A DNA stretch of 42,435 nucleotides from Anaerolineae bacterium (GCA_028277515.1 JANQGC010000153.1:1-42435); one strand, 5' to 3'. Positions 16,172-24,709 are shown, numbered from the stretch's first letter. The notes: generated by a model not told the origin, from the letters alone. Numbers and translations: made by a program.

Positions 16172-16909
16172 TCAACGACTATTATTTGTTTCGGCTGTAA
16201 GCTCCAAAATCGTATCGTAAACATTTTCCATGTGCGTATGCATCGCCTCTTTTGCCTTATTGGGATCCCCTGCCGCGATTGCCTCATAAATCTTGCGATG
16301 CGCCTGCCATGACAAAGGTGCACGGCCGGGTAGACGCATGAGCGACCGGCGGGGATTGAGTAGTGCATCTACAACCATGTCAACCAGGTTGGCAAGTAGC
16401 TTGTTATTGCTGGCATTGACAATGATATTATGAAACTGGCGATCCAATCGGACCAGATTATCTAAATCACCTTCATTAATCGACACCTCAGCCCTTTCCA
16501 AAGTGTCTCGCAGCTCCATTAGCATTTCTGATGAAGCATTGAGCGCCCCCATATATGCAGCTTTACATTCAAGCGCTTCACGTACCTGGAGCATCTCCAG
16601 GACCTCACTGGCATGCTCTAGAAACCAGCCACGCACAACATCCTCACTGGTGTCGTTGTTAGCGGAGTCGTCAATAACAAAAATGCCTTTGCCTGGCACA
16701 ACATCTATGATGCCTTCAAATTCTAGGATTCGAAGTGCCTCCCTAACAGAGGCGCGGCCTACTTTGAACTGATCAACGAGCTGCCTTTCTCCCGGTAGCT
16801 TATCACCAACTTGAAGAACGCCCTGGTCTATTAGCGCCATAATTTGTTCGATAACCGTATCTGAGACACGGATTTTCTTTACTTGCTGAAATAAATTATC
16901 TGAGTCCAT
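16172..16909 (-). CDS. GntR/FadR-family transcriptional regulator
   Basis: A 245-residue regulator with an N-terminal winged helix. The GntR signature is GDKLPGERQLVDQFKVGRAS, followed by VREALRILEFEGIIDVVPGKG. The C-terminal all-helical FCD effector domain spans residues ~85-235, where Asp and His residues (RLDRQFHNIIV) usually bind a metal and a small carboxylic acid. It faces the importer arm and very likely controls it: a perfect FadR-type operator lies at 6974-6988 and a second GGTC-N-GACC site lies before this gene. Most relatives are repressors released by a pathway metabolite. Confidence 0.93.
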   Translation of the reverse strand: MDSDNLFQQVKKIRVSDTVIEQIMALIDQGVLQVGDKLPGERQLVDQFKVGRASVREALRILEFEGIIDVVPGKGIFVIDDSANNDTSEDVVRGWFLEHASEVLEMLQVREALECKAAYMGALNASSEMLMELRDTLERAEVSINEGDLDNLVRLDRQFHNIIVNASNNKLLANLVDMVVDALLNPRRSLMRLPGRAPLSWQAHRKIYEAIAAGDPNKAKEAMHTHMENVYDTILELTAETNNSR

Positions 16910-16991
16910 ATATCCCTTTCAAATTAGAAAGAAGTGATGACATTGAACTTTGTAGAATGCCCAATATATTATTAATTGTAGCATTGAGTAT

Positions 16992-17006
16992 AGTGGTCTG
17001 ACCGCA
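16992..17006. promoter_or_regulatory. Second FadR-type operator, before the regulator gene
   Basis: AGTGGTC-T-GACCGCA keeps the GGTC-N-GACC core and most of the left arm of the perfect site at 6974-6988. It lies about 85 bases upstream of the regulator ATG and touches a minus-strand TATACT that could be the -10 box. Autoregulation is the simplest reading. Confidence 0.55.
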
Positions 17007-17078
17007 TTCGTTGTGACTCTGATGAACCTATCTTAATGGTAATTCTTTACTCCTTATCCGCGACCGATATTCTTTGAT

Positions 17079-17097
17079 ATGCTGAATATATCAGCAT
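17079..17097. promoter_or_regulatory. 19-base palindrome, possible operator
   Basis: ATGCTGA-ATATA-TCAGCAT is a perfect inverted repeat with 7-base arms. It lies in the gap between the regulator gene and the small membrane-protein gene, about 255 bases before the latter. It differs from the FadR-type sites, so another factor would be involved if it is a binding site. Confidence 0.35.
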
Positions 17098-17352
17098 TGT
17101 AGCATGGTGGAAATAGGCAGACAAACGCTATTGAACCTACAAATTGTACCTTGTTTCATAGACTATTGCTTTTTTAACTTATCATATTGTTAATGAGACT
17201 GTTATTGTCTAAAGCTAGTTTCGAAATAGCATCTTTCTCGATCCGGTAGCTAATTTGCCAAAGGTCAGGATGTCCGTAATCTCCAGCGTGAGAAGTTTGC
17301 CATCTCTTTTTCGTCTTTAGATTAATGACAACAAACATAAGGAGTTATTAAG

Positions 17353-17625
17353 ATGAATAAGAATCCGTGGATCGCGGCCGTATTGAACTTTTTCTTCATG
17401 GGCCTTGGAACATTGTATATTGGCCGGAGGAAGCTGACCGGCATCGGCCTGACGCTCGCCGCTCTGACATTAACCTATGTGGAGCTACAGTTACAAACTG
17501 CTGCACCTGAACTATTTCCCATCATGTTCGCGGCCGTATTTGTGGCCAATACTGTATTAGCAATAGATGGCTACAACGAAGCTAAGGCTGTAAGTAAGAC
17601 GCCGGCCGATATATCCGGCAGCTAA
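17353..17625 (+). CDS. Small membrane protein (TM2-like, two or three helices)
   Basis: A 90-residue protein. It begins NKNPWIAAVLNFFFMGLGTL and continues YIGRRKLTGIGLTLAALTLT, a helix-Gly-turn-basic-helix pattern resembling TM2-domain and related small membrane proteins. A third hydrophobic stretch follows (LFPIMFAAVFVANTVLAIDG). Function unknown. AAGGAG lies eight bases before the ATG. The stop codon overlaps the stop codon of the convergent sigma-factor gene by three bases, so the two transcripts must overlap. Confidence 0.8.
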   Translation: MNKNPWIAAVLNFFFMGLGTLYIGRRKLTGIGLTLAALTLTYVELQLQTAAPELFPIMFAAVFVANTVLAIDGYNEAKAVSKTPADISGS

Positions 17626-18620
17626 GGCAATAGGGTTTGCGGCAACCCAAATTGGACTACAAGTCGCGGAGATAAAAAGCTGATGAGCTCCATTATTTTT
17701 TCTTCCGAGCGGCCATATATGAGCAAAAGTAGGCCTGACGCCTGGTAAGGTTCCCCAGATCCCTGGTACATGGCAAATGCGGGAAGTCCGTTGGCGGAAG
17801 TAGGCAGCAATTTGCGATTGATACCAGGGGTAAAAACGAAATTTTGCAGAGCGATTTCAATAGCAGGCGCGCCTGCGTACCAGACATTCATAGGTGGCAT
17901 GGCGAAGGTCGCTTTTTCATGTAAGAGCGCGACCAGCGTTTGTACATCGCCTCCCTCCCAGGCCTTGACAAAGCGATCCAGGTTCGGCTGTGGCGCGGGC
18001 ATTTCTTCATAGGGTGTGGCAGAAAGGTTTTGCCGCGCGCGATAAAGCAGGTTATTAACGGCAGGGACGGTTAAGTCCAATATTTCGGCAACGTCCCTTG
18101 CGCTCCAGTTATAAACACTGCGCAAAATCAAAACAACGCGCTGGCGTGCATTGAGTTTTTGTAAGGCCACCATGAAAGCTATGGAAATGGTCTCACGGCG
18201 AACATAAGAGGATTCGGCCGAGGAGTGTGCATGCGCTAACCAACTCTCCGGCAATGGATCGAGCCAGGAAGCGTCTGTCCCAGGTGGCCGGGGTGGGGAG
18301 TTGGGGTCGGCGGGTTGGCCATTAAGCGGCAGCAAGACTTGCTTCTTCCGCTTTCGCACTTCATCGATCCAATGGCGGGTCGCAATAACATAGAGCCAAT
18401 TGCGAAATGAGCCTTGGCCGGAGAAGGATTCCAATTTATTCCAGGCACGGAAAAATGTCTCCTGTACGATATCTTCAGCATCGTCAAGTGAACCACTGAG
18501 ACGGTAGCAATGAACCATGAGCGGTTTGCGATGCGGCTCAACAAGTTGGTCGAAGGCCTCTGCATTTCCGGTGCTGGCAATAGTCAGCAGGTTTTTTTCG
18601 TTTGCAGGTGGTGATTGCAT
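17622..18620 (-). CDS. ECF sigma factor with a SnoaL-like C-terminal domain
   Basis: A 332-residue sigma-70 family protein. Region 2 lies around residues 15-95 (DDAEDIVQETFFRAW, then FRNWLYVIATRHWIDEVRKR). Region 4 lies around residues 150-205 (LNARQRVVLILRSVYNWSARDVAEIL, then AVNNLLYRARQNL). The remaining ~120 residues resemble the SnoaL-like domain of the ECF41/SigG-type groups, which tunes sigma activity without a classical anti-sigma factor. About 45 Pro-rich residues separate regions 2 and 4. Target genes are unknown; its own gene and the neighbouring small membrane protein are candidates. Confidence 0.92.
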   Translation of the reverse strand: MQSPPANEKNLLTIASTGNAEAFDQLVEPHRKPLMVHCYRLSGSLDDAEDIVQETFFRAWNKLESFSGQGSFRNWLYVIATRHWIDEVRKRKKQVLLPLNGQPADPNSPPRPPGTDASWLDPLPESWLAHAHSSAESSYVRRETISIAFMVALQKLNARQRVVLILRSVYNWSARDVAEILDLTVPAVNNLLYRARQNLSATPYEEMPAPQPNLDRFVKAWEGGDVQTLVALLHEKATFAMPPMNVWYAGAPAIEIALQNFVFTPGINRKLLPTSANGLPAFAMYQGSGEPYQASGLLLLIYGRSEEKIMELISFLSPRLVVQFGLPQTLLP

Positions 18621-18687
18621 TATGGTTTCCAGAAGACGGCCGAAGCGGCCACAATGTGTTTATTATAAAGGATTGTCACAATAATTC

Positions 18688-18713
18688 GCAATTTGGGGAC
18701 TATTTCAAATTGC
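18688..18713. repeat. Dispersed GCAATTT palindrome, copy 2
   Basis: GCAATTTG (18688-18695) and CAAATTGC (18706-18713) form a perfect 8-base stem around a 10-base loop. The stretch CAAATTGCGCCATATCC resembles the right half of copy 3 (CAAATTGCGCTACGGTCC, from 24695) and of copy 1. It is part of a three-member intergenic family in this window. Confidence 0.5.
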
Positions 18714-18878
18714 GCCATATCCTGAGAAAACCAACAAGGTGGAACAGCCTCGCACCATTTTGTTACGAAGTCGTCGCCTATGGGGTCGCCAGTTGGGCGC
18801 TGTAAATTGCTAGGAAAAGTAAAAAAGAGGGGCAGGCAAATATTGAGAGCAGGCACAGAATACACCTGCAATAATAAA

Positions 18879-18911
18879 AATAGATAGCCAGGCGGGGGAT
18901 CCCCCGCCTGG
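18879..18911 (-). terminator. Strong rho-independent terminator of the binding-protein gene
   Basis: CCAGGCGGGGGA and TCCCCCGCCTGG make a perfect 24-base palindrome at 18888-18911, only 13 bases past the stop codon. On the minus strand it is followed by CTATCTATTTTTATTATT, giving a U-rich tail. The centre must open a few pairs to form the loop. Confidence 0.75.
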
Positions 18912-18924
18912 ACAATGCCTTTAT

Positions 18925-20337
18925 TTATTCCGGCCAGGAAGCATCAATGCGTTCCAAAACAGAATCTAAATCATCACCGTTTGTATAATCAACCATACCA
19001 CTCCAAAAACTTCCGGCGCCAACTTCGCCGGGCATTTGGTCGGAAGCATCAAAACGAAATACGGTGGCTTCTTGCATAATCTCGGCTTGCTGCCGGTCCA
19101 ATTCGTTTGGATACCAATCGAGCGGCACGCCATTGTGCGGGGAGATGAAACCGCCACGTTCGATCCATCCCTGAGCCGATTCGGCCGTTGCCAGATACTG
19201 CATCACGGCGCGAACTTCAGGGCGGTCCACCATAGCGGAAGCAATATCGCCGGCTCCAAGAACGGGCTTGCCTTGCTCGGGGTCAATGGGTGGGAAGTAG
19301 AAAAATGCAGTGTCGGTAGCCGCATCAACATCTTCCGGGAAGAAGGCGGTAACCCACCCCGCCTGGCGGTGCAGATAACAGCCTGGTTCTTCATCAAACA
19401 TGGGAATTGGCGAATCGCCGACAGGGGTCGTGATGATGCCCACATTTCCACCTAAAACATAATCAGGATTTAGCCAGATCTCGCCCATTGTTTCCACCGC
19501 TTCCTTTACAGGAGGATCGGAGAATAAAACATCATGTTCTACCCATTGGTCGTAAACATCCGGTCCGGCGGTGCGCAGCAATATATCCTCCACCCAATCG
19601 GTGGCCACCCATCCGGTAGCACCGCTGCTTTCTATGCCAATGCACCAGGGCGTGTGGCTGTTGGCAACCATTTCTTCTTGTAATGCTTCTAACTCTTCCC
19701 AGGTTTCAGGCACGGTGTAACCGGCTGCATCAAATGGGGCGATAGCATACCAGACCAGGCTCTTGGTGCTGGCCCGGTACCATACACCGGAGAGCTTGCC
19801 ATCGACTGTGGCCAGATCAATCCAGGAAGGAATGAAATCCTCTGACAGTTGCTCGGTGTCCAAGAATTCAGAATGGTCAAGAATGAAATCCCGCTGGGAT
19901 AAGTTAGCCATTAGACCGGGTTGCGGGAAGACAGCGATATCCGGCGGGTCGCCACCCTCAACGCGAACCTGGATCAGGGTCTCAAAATCGGATGATCCTT
20001 CAAATTCAACATCAATTCCGGTTTGCTCTTCAAAAGGAGCCATAGCCGCGTCAAAGCTGCGCCGATCCTCATCAACCCAGACGCCGAAGACGGAGACCTT
20101 GGCACCCTCAAACTCGCCGTTTCTAGCACGTTCAAGATAGTTACCGGATTCGACATTAGCGCTTTCCGCGCTCTCCTCCGCTGTATCGTCTTCGGCCGTG
20201 CTCGTTTCCTCTGTTGTTTCTTCCATTTCTGTTGTTTCTGCTGATTCAGTGGATTCAGTCGTTTCCGGCGCGGCGTCACCACCGCAAGCGGCTAGCAACA
20301 AAATCATTACCAGGGCAAACATCCAATACTTTTTCAT
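18925..20337 (-). CDS. ABC transporter substrate-binding lipoprotein, family 1 (sugar/alpha-glucoside type)
   Basis: A 470-residue lipoprotein. The signal peptide ends with LLAAC. A ~60-residue Thr/Glu-rich acidic linker follows, then the family-1 binding fold (KVSVFGVWVDEDRRSFDAAM, TGIDVEFEGSSDFETLIQV, GGDPPDIAVFPQPG). Several Trp residues in the second half (WYRASTKSLVWYAI, WIERGGFISPH) could stack on sugars. I choose the ATG at 20337, ten bases after GGAG; a GTG at 20346 is too close to it. No permease or ATPase gene lies beside it, so its transporter partners must be elsewhere. A 27-base near-palindrome sits about 50 bases upstream. Confidence 0.9.
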   Translation of the reverse strand: MKKYWMFALVMILLLAACGGDAAPETTESTESAETTEMEETTEETSTAEDDTAEESAESANVESGNYLERARNGEFEGAKVSVFGVWVDEDRRSFDAAMAPFEEQTGIDVEFEGSSDFETLIQVRVEGGDPPDIAVFPQPGLMANLSQRDFILDHSEFLDTEQLSEDFIPSWIDLATVDGKLSGVWYRASTKSLVWYAIAPFDAAGYTVPETWEELEALQEEMVANSHTPWCIGIESSGATGWVATDWVEDILLRTAGPDVYDQWVEHDVLFSDPPVKEAVETMGEIWLNPDYVLGGNVGIITTPVGDSPIPMFDEEPGCYLHRQAGWVTAFFPEDVDAATDTAFFYFPPIDPEQGKPVLGAGDIASAMVDRPEVRAVMQYLATAESAQGWIERGGFISPHNGVPLDWYPNELDRQQAEIMQEATVFRFDASDQMPGEVGAGSFWSGMVDYTNGDDLDSVLERIDASWPE

Positions 20338-20653
20338 TTCATTCACTCTCCTTCATTGAAAATGGGAACTAGTGCTTCATAAAAGGTTAGTTAGTTAATT
20401 TAACTTACTAACTCATTGTAAAAGGGGGAGCCGCTTTTGTCAAGCAAAATCAGTTCTATAATTGAAGATCCTTTTGTAACCGCAAGAATTGAGAAAGCGA
20501 TGAGGTTAGGGAAAGGGTTTTAGGATTTGATTTTGGGCTGGGCAGGATTGCCTTAGCAAGGCGAGCAAAGCACGTCCTGGCTTGCAATAAATAGACGATT
20601 GAGAGTAAGGATTTAGACAAGAATCGGAAAAGGATCGATGACCTGCTAATAAA
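20338..20653. other. Gap between the binding-protein gene and dnaE
   Basis: No gene is visible in these 316 bases. They include the ribosome site and the operator-like inverted repeat of the binding-protein gene. A hairpin-rich stretch lies at 20541-20581: GCCTTAGCAAGGC (20550-20562) forms an inner hairpin, and CAGGA and TCCTG flank it. The latter looks like a small intergenic repeat and lies about 75 bases past the dnaE stop codon. Confidence 0.5.
20386..20412. promoter_or_regulatory. Near-perfect 27-base inverted repeat upstream of the binding-protein gene
   Basis: GTTAGTTAGTTAA (20386-20398) and TTAACTTACTAAC (20400-20412) match in 12 of 13 positions around one central base. It lies 49 bases before the chosen start codon. 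The position fits an operator for a regulator of sugar uptake, but the binding protein is unknown. Confidence 0.45.
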
Positions 20654-23600
20654 CTACCGGCCGAAAACGCGAATAATCCCAGGTACCCGCTCTAATTCAT
20701 CCACCAGCTCATCACAAAATTCGGCCGGTTTTTCCTGTAAGGTGATGTAATGCTGCTGTCCTGGAAAACGGAGTTGCAAATGAGCCTCACCGGGATATTT
20801 TTGTGCTATTTTGGCCGTGCTGCGGCAGGCTTCCTGCCAGTTGCCCCCTGCCTTAATCTCCACAACAATCTGCTGCCTCCCTTGCAGGCCGTTTTTAGGA
20901 ACGGTGATTTCTTCGCCGCTGCGCGCCGTATAGGTCTCATCGGCCGCCAGGTTTGTATCTGACTCGCTTGAGTTTTCTGACGTTGGTTTCGTTTCTGGTG
21001 ACGATTCATCCTTGACATTAGCCGTTTGTGGCGTCTCGATTAGCCAGCCATCGTCAAAATTAGGTGGAGGAGGCGGCATCAAGGGCGGCTCGTCGGCTGA
21101 TGGGGATTTTGAAGGAGCAATTTTTACCGATCCCTCGCTCCGGACGGCCGGAATCGGGGCAGAATGATAACTGTGGCCGTTGCTTTCGGAAGCAGGAGCC
21201 GGGTAAGCATCCTCATACAGATATGGATCAACTGCCTCCTGTGGAGAATCGAGTGTTGTCATGACCTTGTTGACGATAATATTCAGTTGATCCCCCTTTT
21301 GCTGTGCCTTGCCCATGACCAGCATGACTTGATCGACCTGCACCTGGTCGCGTGCTTCTTCCCAGGTTCGTGGGAAAAAGACGAGGTCGATTTTATGATC
21401 GAGATCTTCCAGGGTGGCAAAGGCCATCGACTTGCCCTTTTTGGTTGTTAACGGCCGCAAGGCTGAAATCATACCGGCCACCCGGATCGCCTTGCCGTTC
21501 ATCGTGCTGTCGATTTCACCTATCGTGGTGCTGGTTCTTGGTTTCAGGTCGGCCAGCGGCCGTTCCAATGGATGCTCGGATACATGCACACCCAGCGCAT
21601 CCTTCTCCCATTCTAAAAGCTGTTTATGCTCGACCTGTTTCAAATCCTTTTCCGGTTTGAGCAGGTCAGCTTGCATGCTCATGCCGCCCGACGCCAATGA
21701 ACTGCCAAAGAGGCTCAACTGGCCGACAGCCGCCGCCTGGTGGGTCTGCCCACTTTCGCCAATGATGCGATCCATCGCCTCCAGAAATTGGGGCACCCTG
21801 CCCCAGGAGTCAAAGACATGAGCTTTGATCATATATTCCAGGGTTCGCTTGCCTACCCGACGCAGATCGACACGATCACACAGATTTTGCAGATTTTCAA
21901 AAGCGCCTTCATTGTCCCGTTCATTGAGAATGACTGTCAGCGCACTCTCCCCGGCATTTTTGATCGCTCCCAACCCAAAGCGAATGACCGGCTGTTGCCC
22001 TTCATCCTCAATCGTAAAGTCCAGCCCCGATCGATTAATGTCCGGCGGTGAGATTTCAATCCCTAGATTTCGCGCCTCTGCAAAGTAGCGGCGGATCTTA
22101 TCCGTATTATCCCGCTCAACACTCAACATGGCCGTCAAATATTCCACTGGATAATGAGCTTTCAGGAAGGCTGTCTGGCAGGTCACCTTGGCGTAGTCGG
22201 CGGCATGCGCTTTATTAAAGCCATAACGGGCGAAGAACTCAATATCGCCCCAAATCGCATCACACACCTGGCGGCTGTGGCCGCGGGCCATTGCGCCTTT
22301 TGTGAATTTGAGGCGGTGCTCATCCATTAATTTGCGCTTTTTCTTGGCTACCGCCTTGCGGATCATATCCGCTTCACCGGGATCGTAACCGGCCAAATCG
22401 GAGGCGATACGAATAATCTGCTCCTGGTAAACCAGGATGCCGTAGGTATCTTGCAAAATCGGTTCCAATTCCGGCGTGTGGTATTTGACGATGTCCTGAC
22501 CATCATCAATGGCGGCATGCATGCGCTTGATATATTCCGGGATATTCTCCATCGGCCCCGGGCGGTAAAGGGAGATGGCGGCAATAATATGGTCAAAACG
22601 CTGCGGCCGCATTTCCATCATCAATCTGCGCATGCCCGCGCCTTCAACTTGAAACACACCGGCTACCTGGCCGCGGCCGAGCATTTCAAACAACGCTTCC
22701 GGCTTTTTATCCGGATCGGGACCAACTTGCCCCACATCATAGGGGATGTTATCCATCGTGTAATTGATGCCGCGCCGTTCCTCAATCAGCCGCGCCGCCC
22801 GGCGCATGACGGTCAAGGTGCTCAAACCCAGGAAATCTACTTTCAGCAGGCCAATCGATTCGACGACTTCCATTGGCCATTGGGTGACACGATCGACACC
22901 GCCTAAACCAGCAGCGCCGCTCGTCGGCCGGTTGAGAGGCACATACTCCTCTAGCGGCAGATCGGACACAATCACCCCCGCGGCGTGGCTGGAAGCGTGG
23001 CGAGAAATGCCTTCCAGGTTTTGAGCGGTGTCCAGCAAGGTCTTAACGTTGTTTTCCTGTTTGTAGCGATTGGCGAGTTCGGCCGAATAAAATTCATGCC
23101 CGGTTTGCAGCACATCATTAATCTTGGCCGGTTTACCAGGGATAGCTGGAACCATGCGCGCGATGGCGTCCACCTCAGGTAACGGCATTTCCATCGCCCG
23201 GCCTACGTCCCGAATGGCGGCTCTGGCACCCAGGGTTCCAAAAGTGATAATTTGGGCTACTTTATCGCGGCCGTAGCGGCGCATCGTATACTCCACCATG
23301 AGGTGGCGCATATCATCCGGATAATCAAGATCGATATCGGGCATAGAAACGCGCCCGGGATTTAAAAACCGTTCAAAAATGAGGCCGTTTTCCAGGGGAT
23401 CGATGTTGGTAATACCGAGGGTATAAGCCACAACGGAACCGGCTCCTGAGCCACGGACGTTAAACCAAATATCATGTTCTTTCCACTCTGAGTAGCTGCT
23501 GTAGGGATAAGGGTCCTGGTGCATTTCCCACCAGGCATCAGAGCGGGTAGCCCATTCACACAAATCCCAGACGATGAGGAAATAGGGATCGAATTCCATA

Positions 23601-24613
23601 CTGTGGATAATGCTCAGTTCATGATCGAGGCGCTGGTTCAGATTGATGTCATTAGCCGCTTTGCTTTCACCGTAACGTTGAATAAGCCCATTTTTGCAAA
23701 GATGGCGCAAGAAGGTGTGCGGCTCAAACCCATCAGGGACCTCAAATTGTGGCAGATGGTATCCCTGGTCATCCAGGCGCACATCACACATCTCGGCGAT
23801 GCGCAGGCTGTTGCTTAAGGAACCGGGTATTTCTCCAAACATAGCCGCCATTTCAGCATAAGATTTGAGATAGTATTCGCTGTCGCTGAAACTGAGTTTT
23901 GGTTTATTTACTGTCGATCCGGTCTGGATACAAAGCAACACTTCATGCGGTTGGGCATCTTCGGCTCTCGTATAATGCACATCATTAGTCGCCAGGAAAT
24001 TATTTTCCAGGCCAAATTTCGGGGCCATTTCAACCAGCTTTTTGTTGATTTGCGTCAATTCGGGGATGTGGTGTTCTTGAAGTTCGATGAATAAGCGATC
24101 GCGGCCGAAAATATCCAGGTATTCCCCCATCAACTTATTCGCCTTTTTCATATTGCCCTGATTGATCGCCCGGGGGATTTCTGCGGCCATGCAGCCCGTA
24201 GTAGCGATTAAACCCTCGCTATACTCAGCCATAAACGCGCGGTCAATGCGCGGCTTGTAATAATAGCCCTCTAGTTGAGCCGTGCTGGCGATCTGCAGCA
24301 AATTTCGATAGCCGGCCTGGTTTTGCGCTAACAAAAGCATATGAAAACGGTCTTTGTCCTTTTGCGCATCTTTATTTTGCATTCTCCGTTTGGCTAAATA
24401 GGTTTCGATGCCGATGATTGGATTGATCCCCGCTTTGCGCGCCGCCCGGTAGAAAGGCATGGTGCCGTACATCGCCCCATGATCGGTCAGGGCAATAGCC
24501 GGTTGTTCTAATTCGACCGCGCGTTGTACGAGATCATTAATGCGGCTCAAACCATCAAGAAGAGAATATTCGCTGTGAACGTGAAGATGGACAAAGGACT
24601 GCTCGTTTCCCAT
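20654..24613 (-). CDS. dnaE: DNA polymerase III subunit alpha
   Basis: A 1319-residue replicative polymerase. The N-terminal PHP domain has HLHVHSEYSLLDGL, ALTDHGAMYGT and TNDVHYTRAED, so the metal-binding His/Asp set looks largely kept. The catalytic core shows PDIDLDYPDDMR, carrying two of the three active-site Asp, then FGTLGARAAIRDVGRA, the GVFQVEGAGMR segment, YRPGPMENIPEYI and YGILVYQEQI. Helix-hairpin-helix and OB-fold regions follow near residues 840-1110. Two oddities: ~25 extra residues rich in Trp and Tyr precede the RGSGAGS loop, and a ~110-residue Pro/Ser/Glu-rich linker joins the OB fold to a small C-terminal domain. A GAGG lies before the ATG. Confidence 0.97.
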   Translation of the reverse strand: MGNEQSFVHLHVHSEYSLLDGLSRINDLVQRAVELEQPAIALTDHGAMYGTMPFYRAARKAGINPIIGIETYLAKRRMQNKDAQKDKDRFHMLLLAQNQAGYRNLLQIASTAQLEGYYYKPRIDRAFMAEYSEGLIATTGCMAAEIPRAINQGNMKKANKLMGEYLDIFGRDRLFIELQEHHIPELTQINKKLVEMAPKFGLENNFLATNDVHYTRAEDAQPHEVLLCIQTGSTVNKPKLSFSDSEYYLKSYAEMAAMFGEIPGSLSNSLRIAEMCDVRLDDQGYHLPQFEVPDGFEPHTFLRHLCKNGLIQRYGESKAANDINLNQRLDHELSIIHSMEFDPYFLIVWDLCEWATRSDAWWEMHQDPYPYSSYSEWKEHDIWFNVRGSGAGSVVAYTLGITNIDPLENGLIFERFLNPGRVSMPDIDLDYPDDMRHLMVEYTMRRYGRDKVAQIITFGTLGARAAIRDVGRAMEMPLPEVDAIARMVPAIPGKPAKINDVLQTGHEFYSAELANRYKQENNVKTLLDTAQNLEGISRHASSHAAGVIVSDLPLEEYVPLNRPTSGAAGLGGVDRVTQWPMEVVESIGLLKVDFLGLSTLTVMRRAARLIEERRGINYTMDNIPYDVGQVGPDPDKKPEALFEMLGRGQVAGVFQVEGAGMRRLMMEMRPQRFDHIIAAISLYRPGPMENIPEYIKRMHAAIDDGQDIVKYHTPELEPILQDTYGILVYQEQIIRIASDLAGYDPGEADMIRKAVAKKKRKLMDEHRLKFTKGAMARGHSRQVCDAIWGDIEFFARYGFNKAHAADYAKVTCQTAFLKAHYPVEYLTAMLSVERDNTDKIRRYFAEARNLGIEISPPDINRSGLDFTIEDEGQQPVIRFGLGAIKNAGESALTVILNERDNEGAFENLQNLCDRVDLRRVGKRTLEYMIKAHVFDSWGRVPQFLEAMDRIIGESGQTHQAAAVGQLSLFGSSLASGGMSMQADLLKPEKDLKQVEHKQLLEWEKDALGVHVSEHPLERPLADLKPRTSTTIGEIDSTMNGKAIRVAGMISALRPLTTKKGKSMAFATLEDLDHKIDLVFFPRTWEEARDQVQVDQVMLVMGKAQQKGDQLNIIVNKVMTTLDSPQEAVDPYLYEDAYPAPASESNGHSYHSAPIPAVRSEGSVKIAPSKSPSADEPPLMPPPPPNFDDGWLIETPQTANVKDESSPETKPTSENSSESDTNLAADETYTARSGEEITVPKNGLQGRQQIVVEIKAGGNWQEACRSTAKIAQKYPGEAHLQLRFPGQQHYITLQEKPAEFCDELVDELERVPGIIRVFGR

Positions 24614-24684
24614 AAATTACCTCAGAGGTGGGTGTCTCCAGCTTATCAATTAGTAGAACTGCGGTGAATGGTAGGTTCTATGCC

Positions 24685-24709
24685 GCAATTTAGGCAAATT
24701 GCGCTACGG
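24685..24709. repeat. Dispersed GCAATTT palindrome, copy 3
   Basis: GCAATTT (24685-24691) and AAATTGC (24696-24702) form a tight hairpin with a 4-base loop. The 16-mer at 24694-24709 is the exact reverse complement of 638-653. The element lies in the 205-base gap between dnaE and the methyltransferase gene; the rest of that gap shows no clear signal. Confidence 0.55.

Larger units (their letters stand above)
16910..17352. other. Gene-free stretch upstream of the regulator gene
   Basis: This is 443 AT-rich bases with no convincing coding frame. It holds the regulator's probable operator (16992-17006) and a separate 19-base palindrome at 17079-17097. The decamer ATTGTAGCAT occurs at 16975-16984 and again near 17094. 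An AAGGAG ribosome site precedes the small membrane-protein gene at 17353. Nothing else stands out. Confidence 0.6.
18621..18924. other. Gap between the sigma-factor and binding-protein genes
   Basis: These 304 bases contain no convincing gene. They hold copy 2 of the GCAATTT palindrome (18688-18713) upstream of the sigma-factor gene and the strong terminator of the binding-protein gene (18879-18911). The remaining bases show no recognisable signal. Confidence 0.6.

Noticed and set aside
20541..20581. A small structured RNA or tRNA-like fold in the gap after dnaE
   Set aside because: Only two short stems can be drawn and no tRNA arms or anticodon loop fit; recorded as a hairpin within the gap only.
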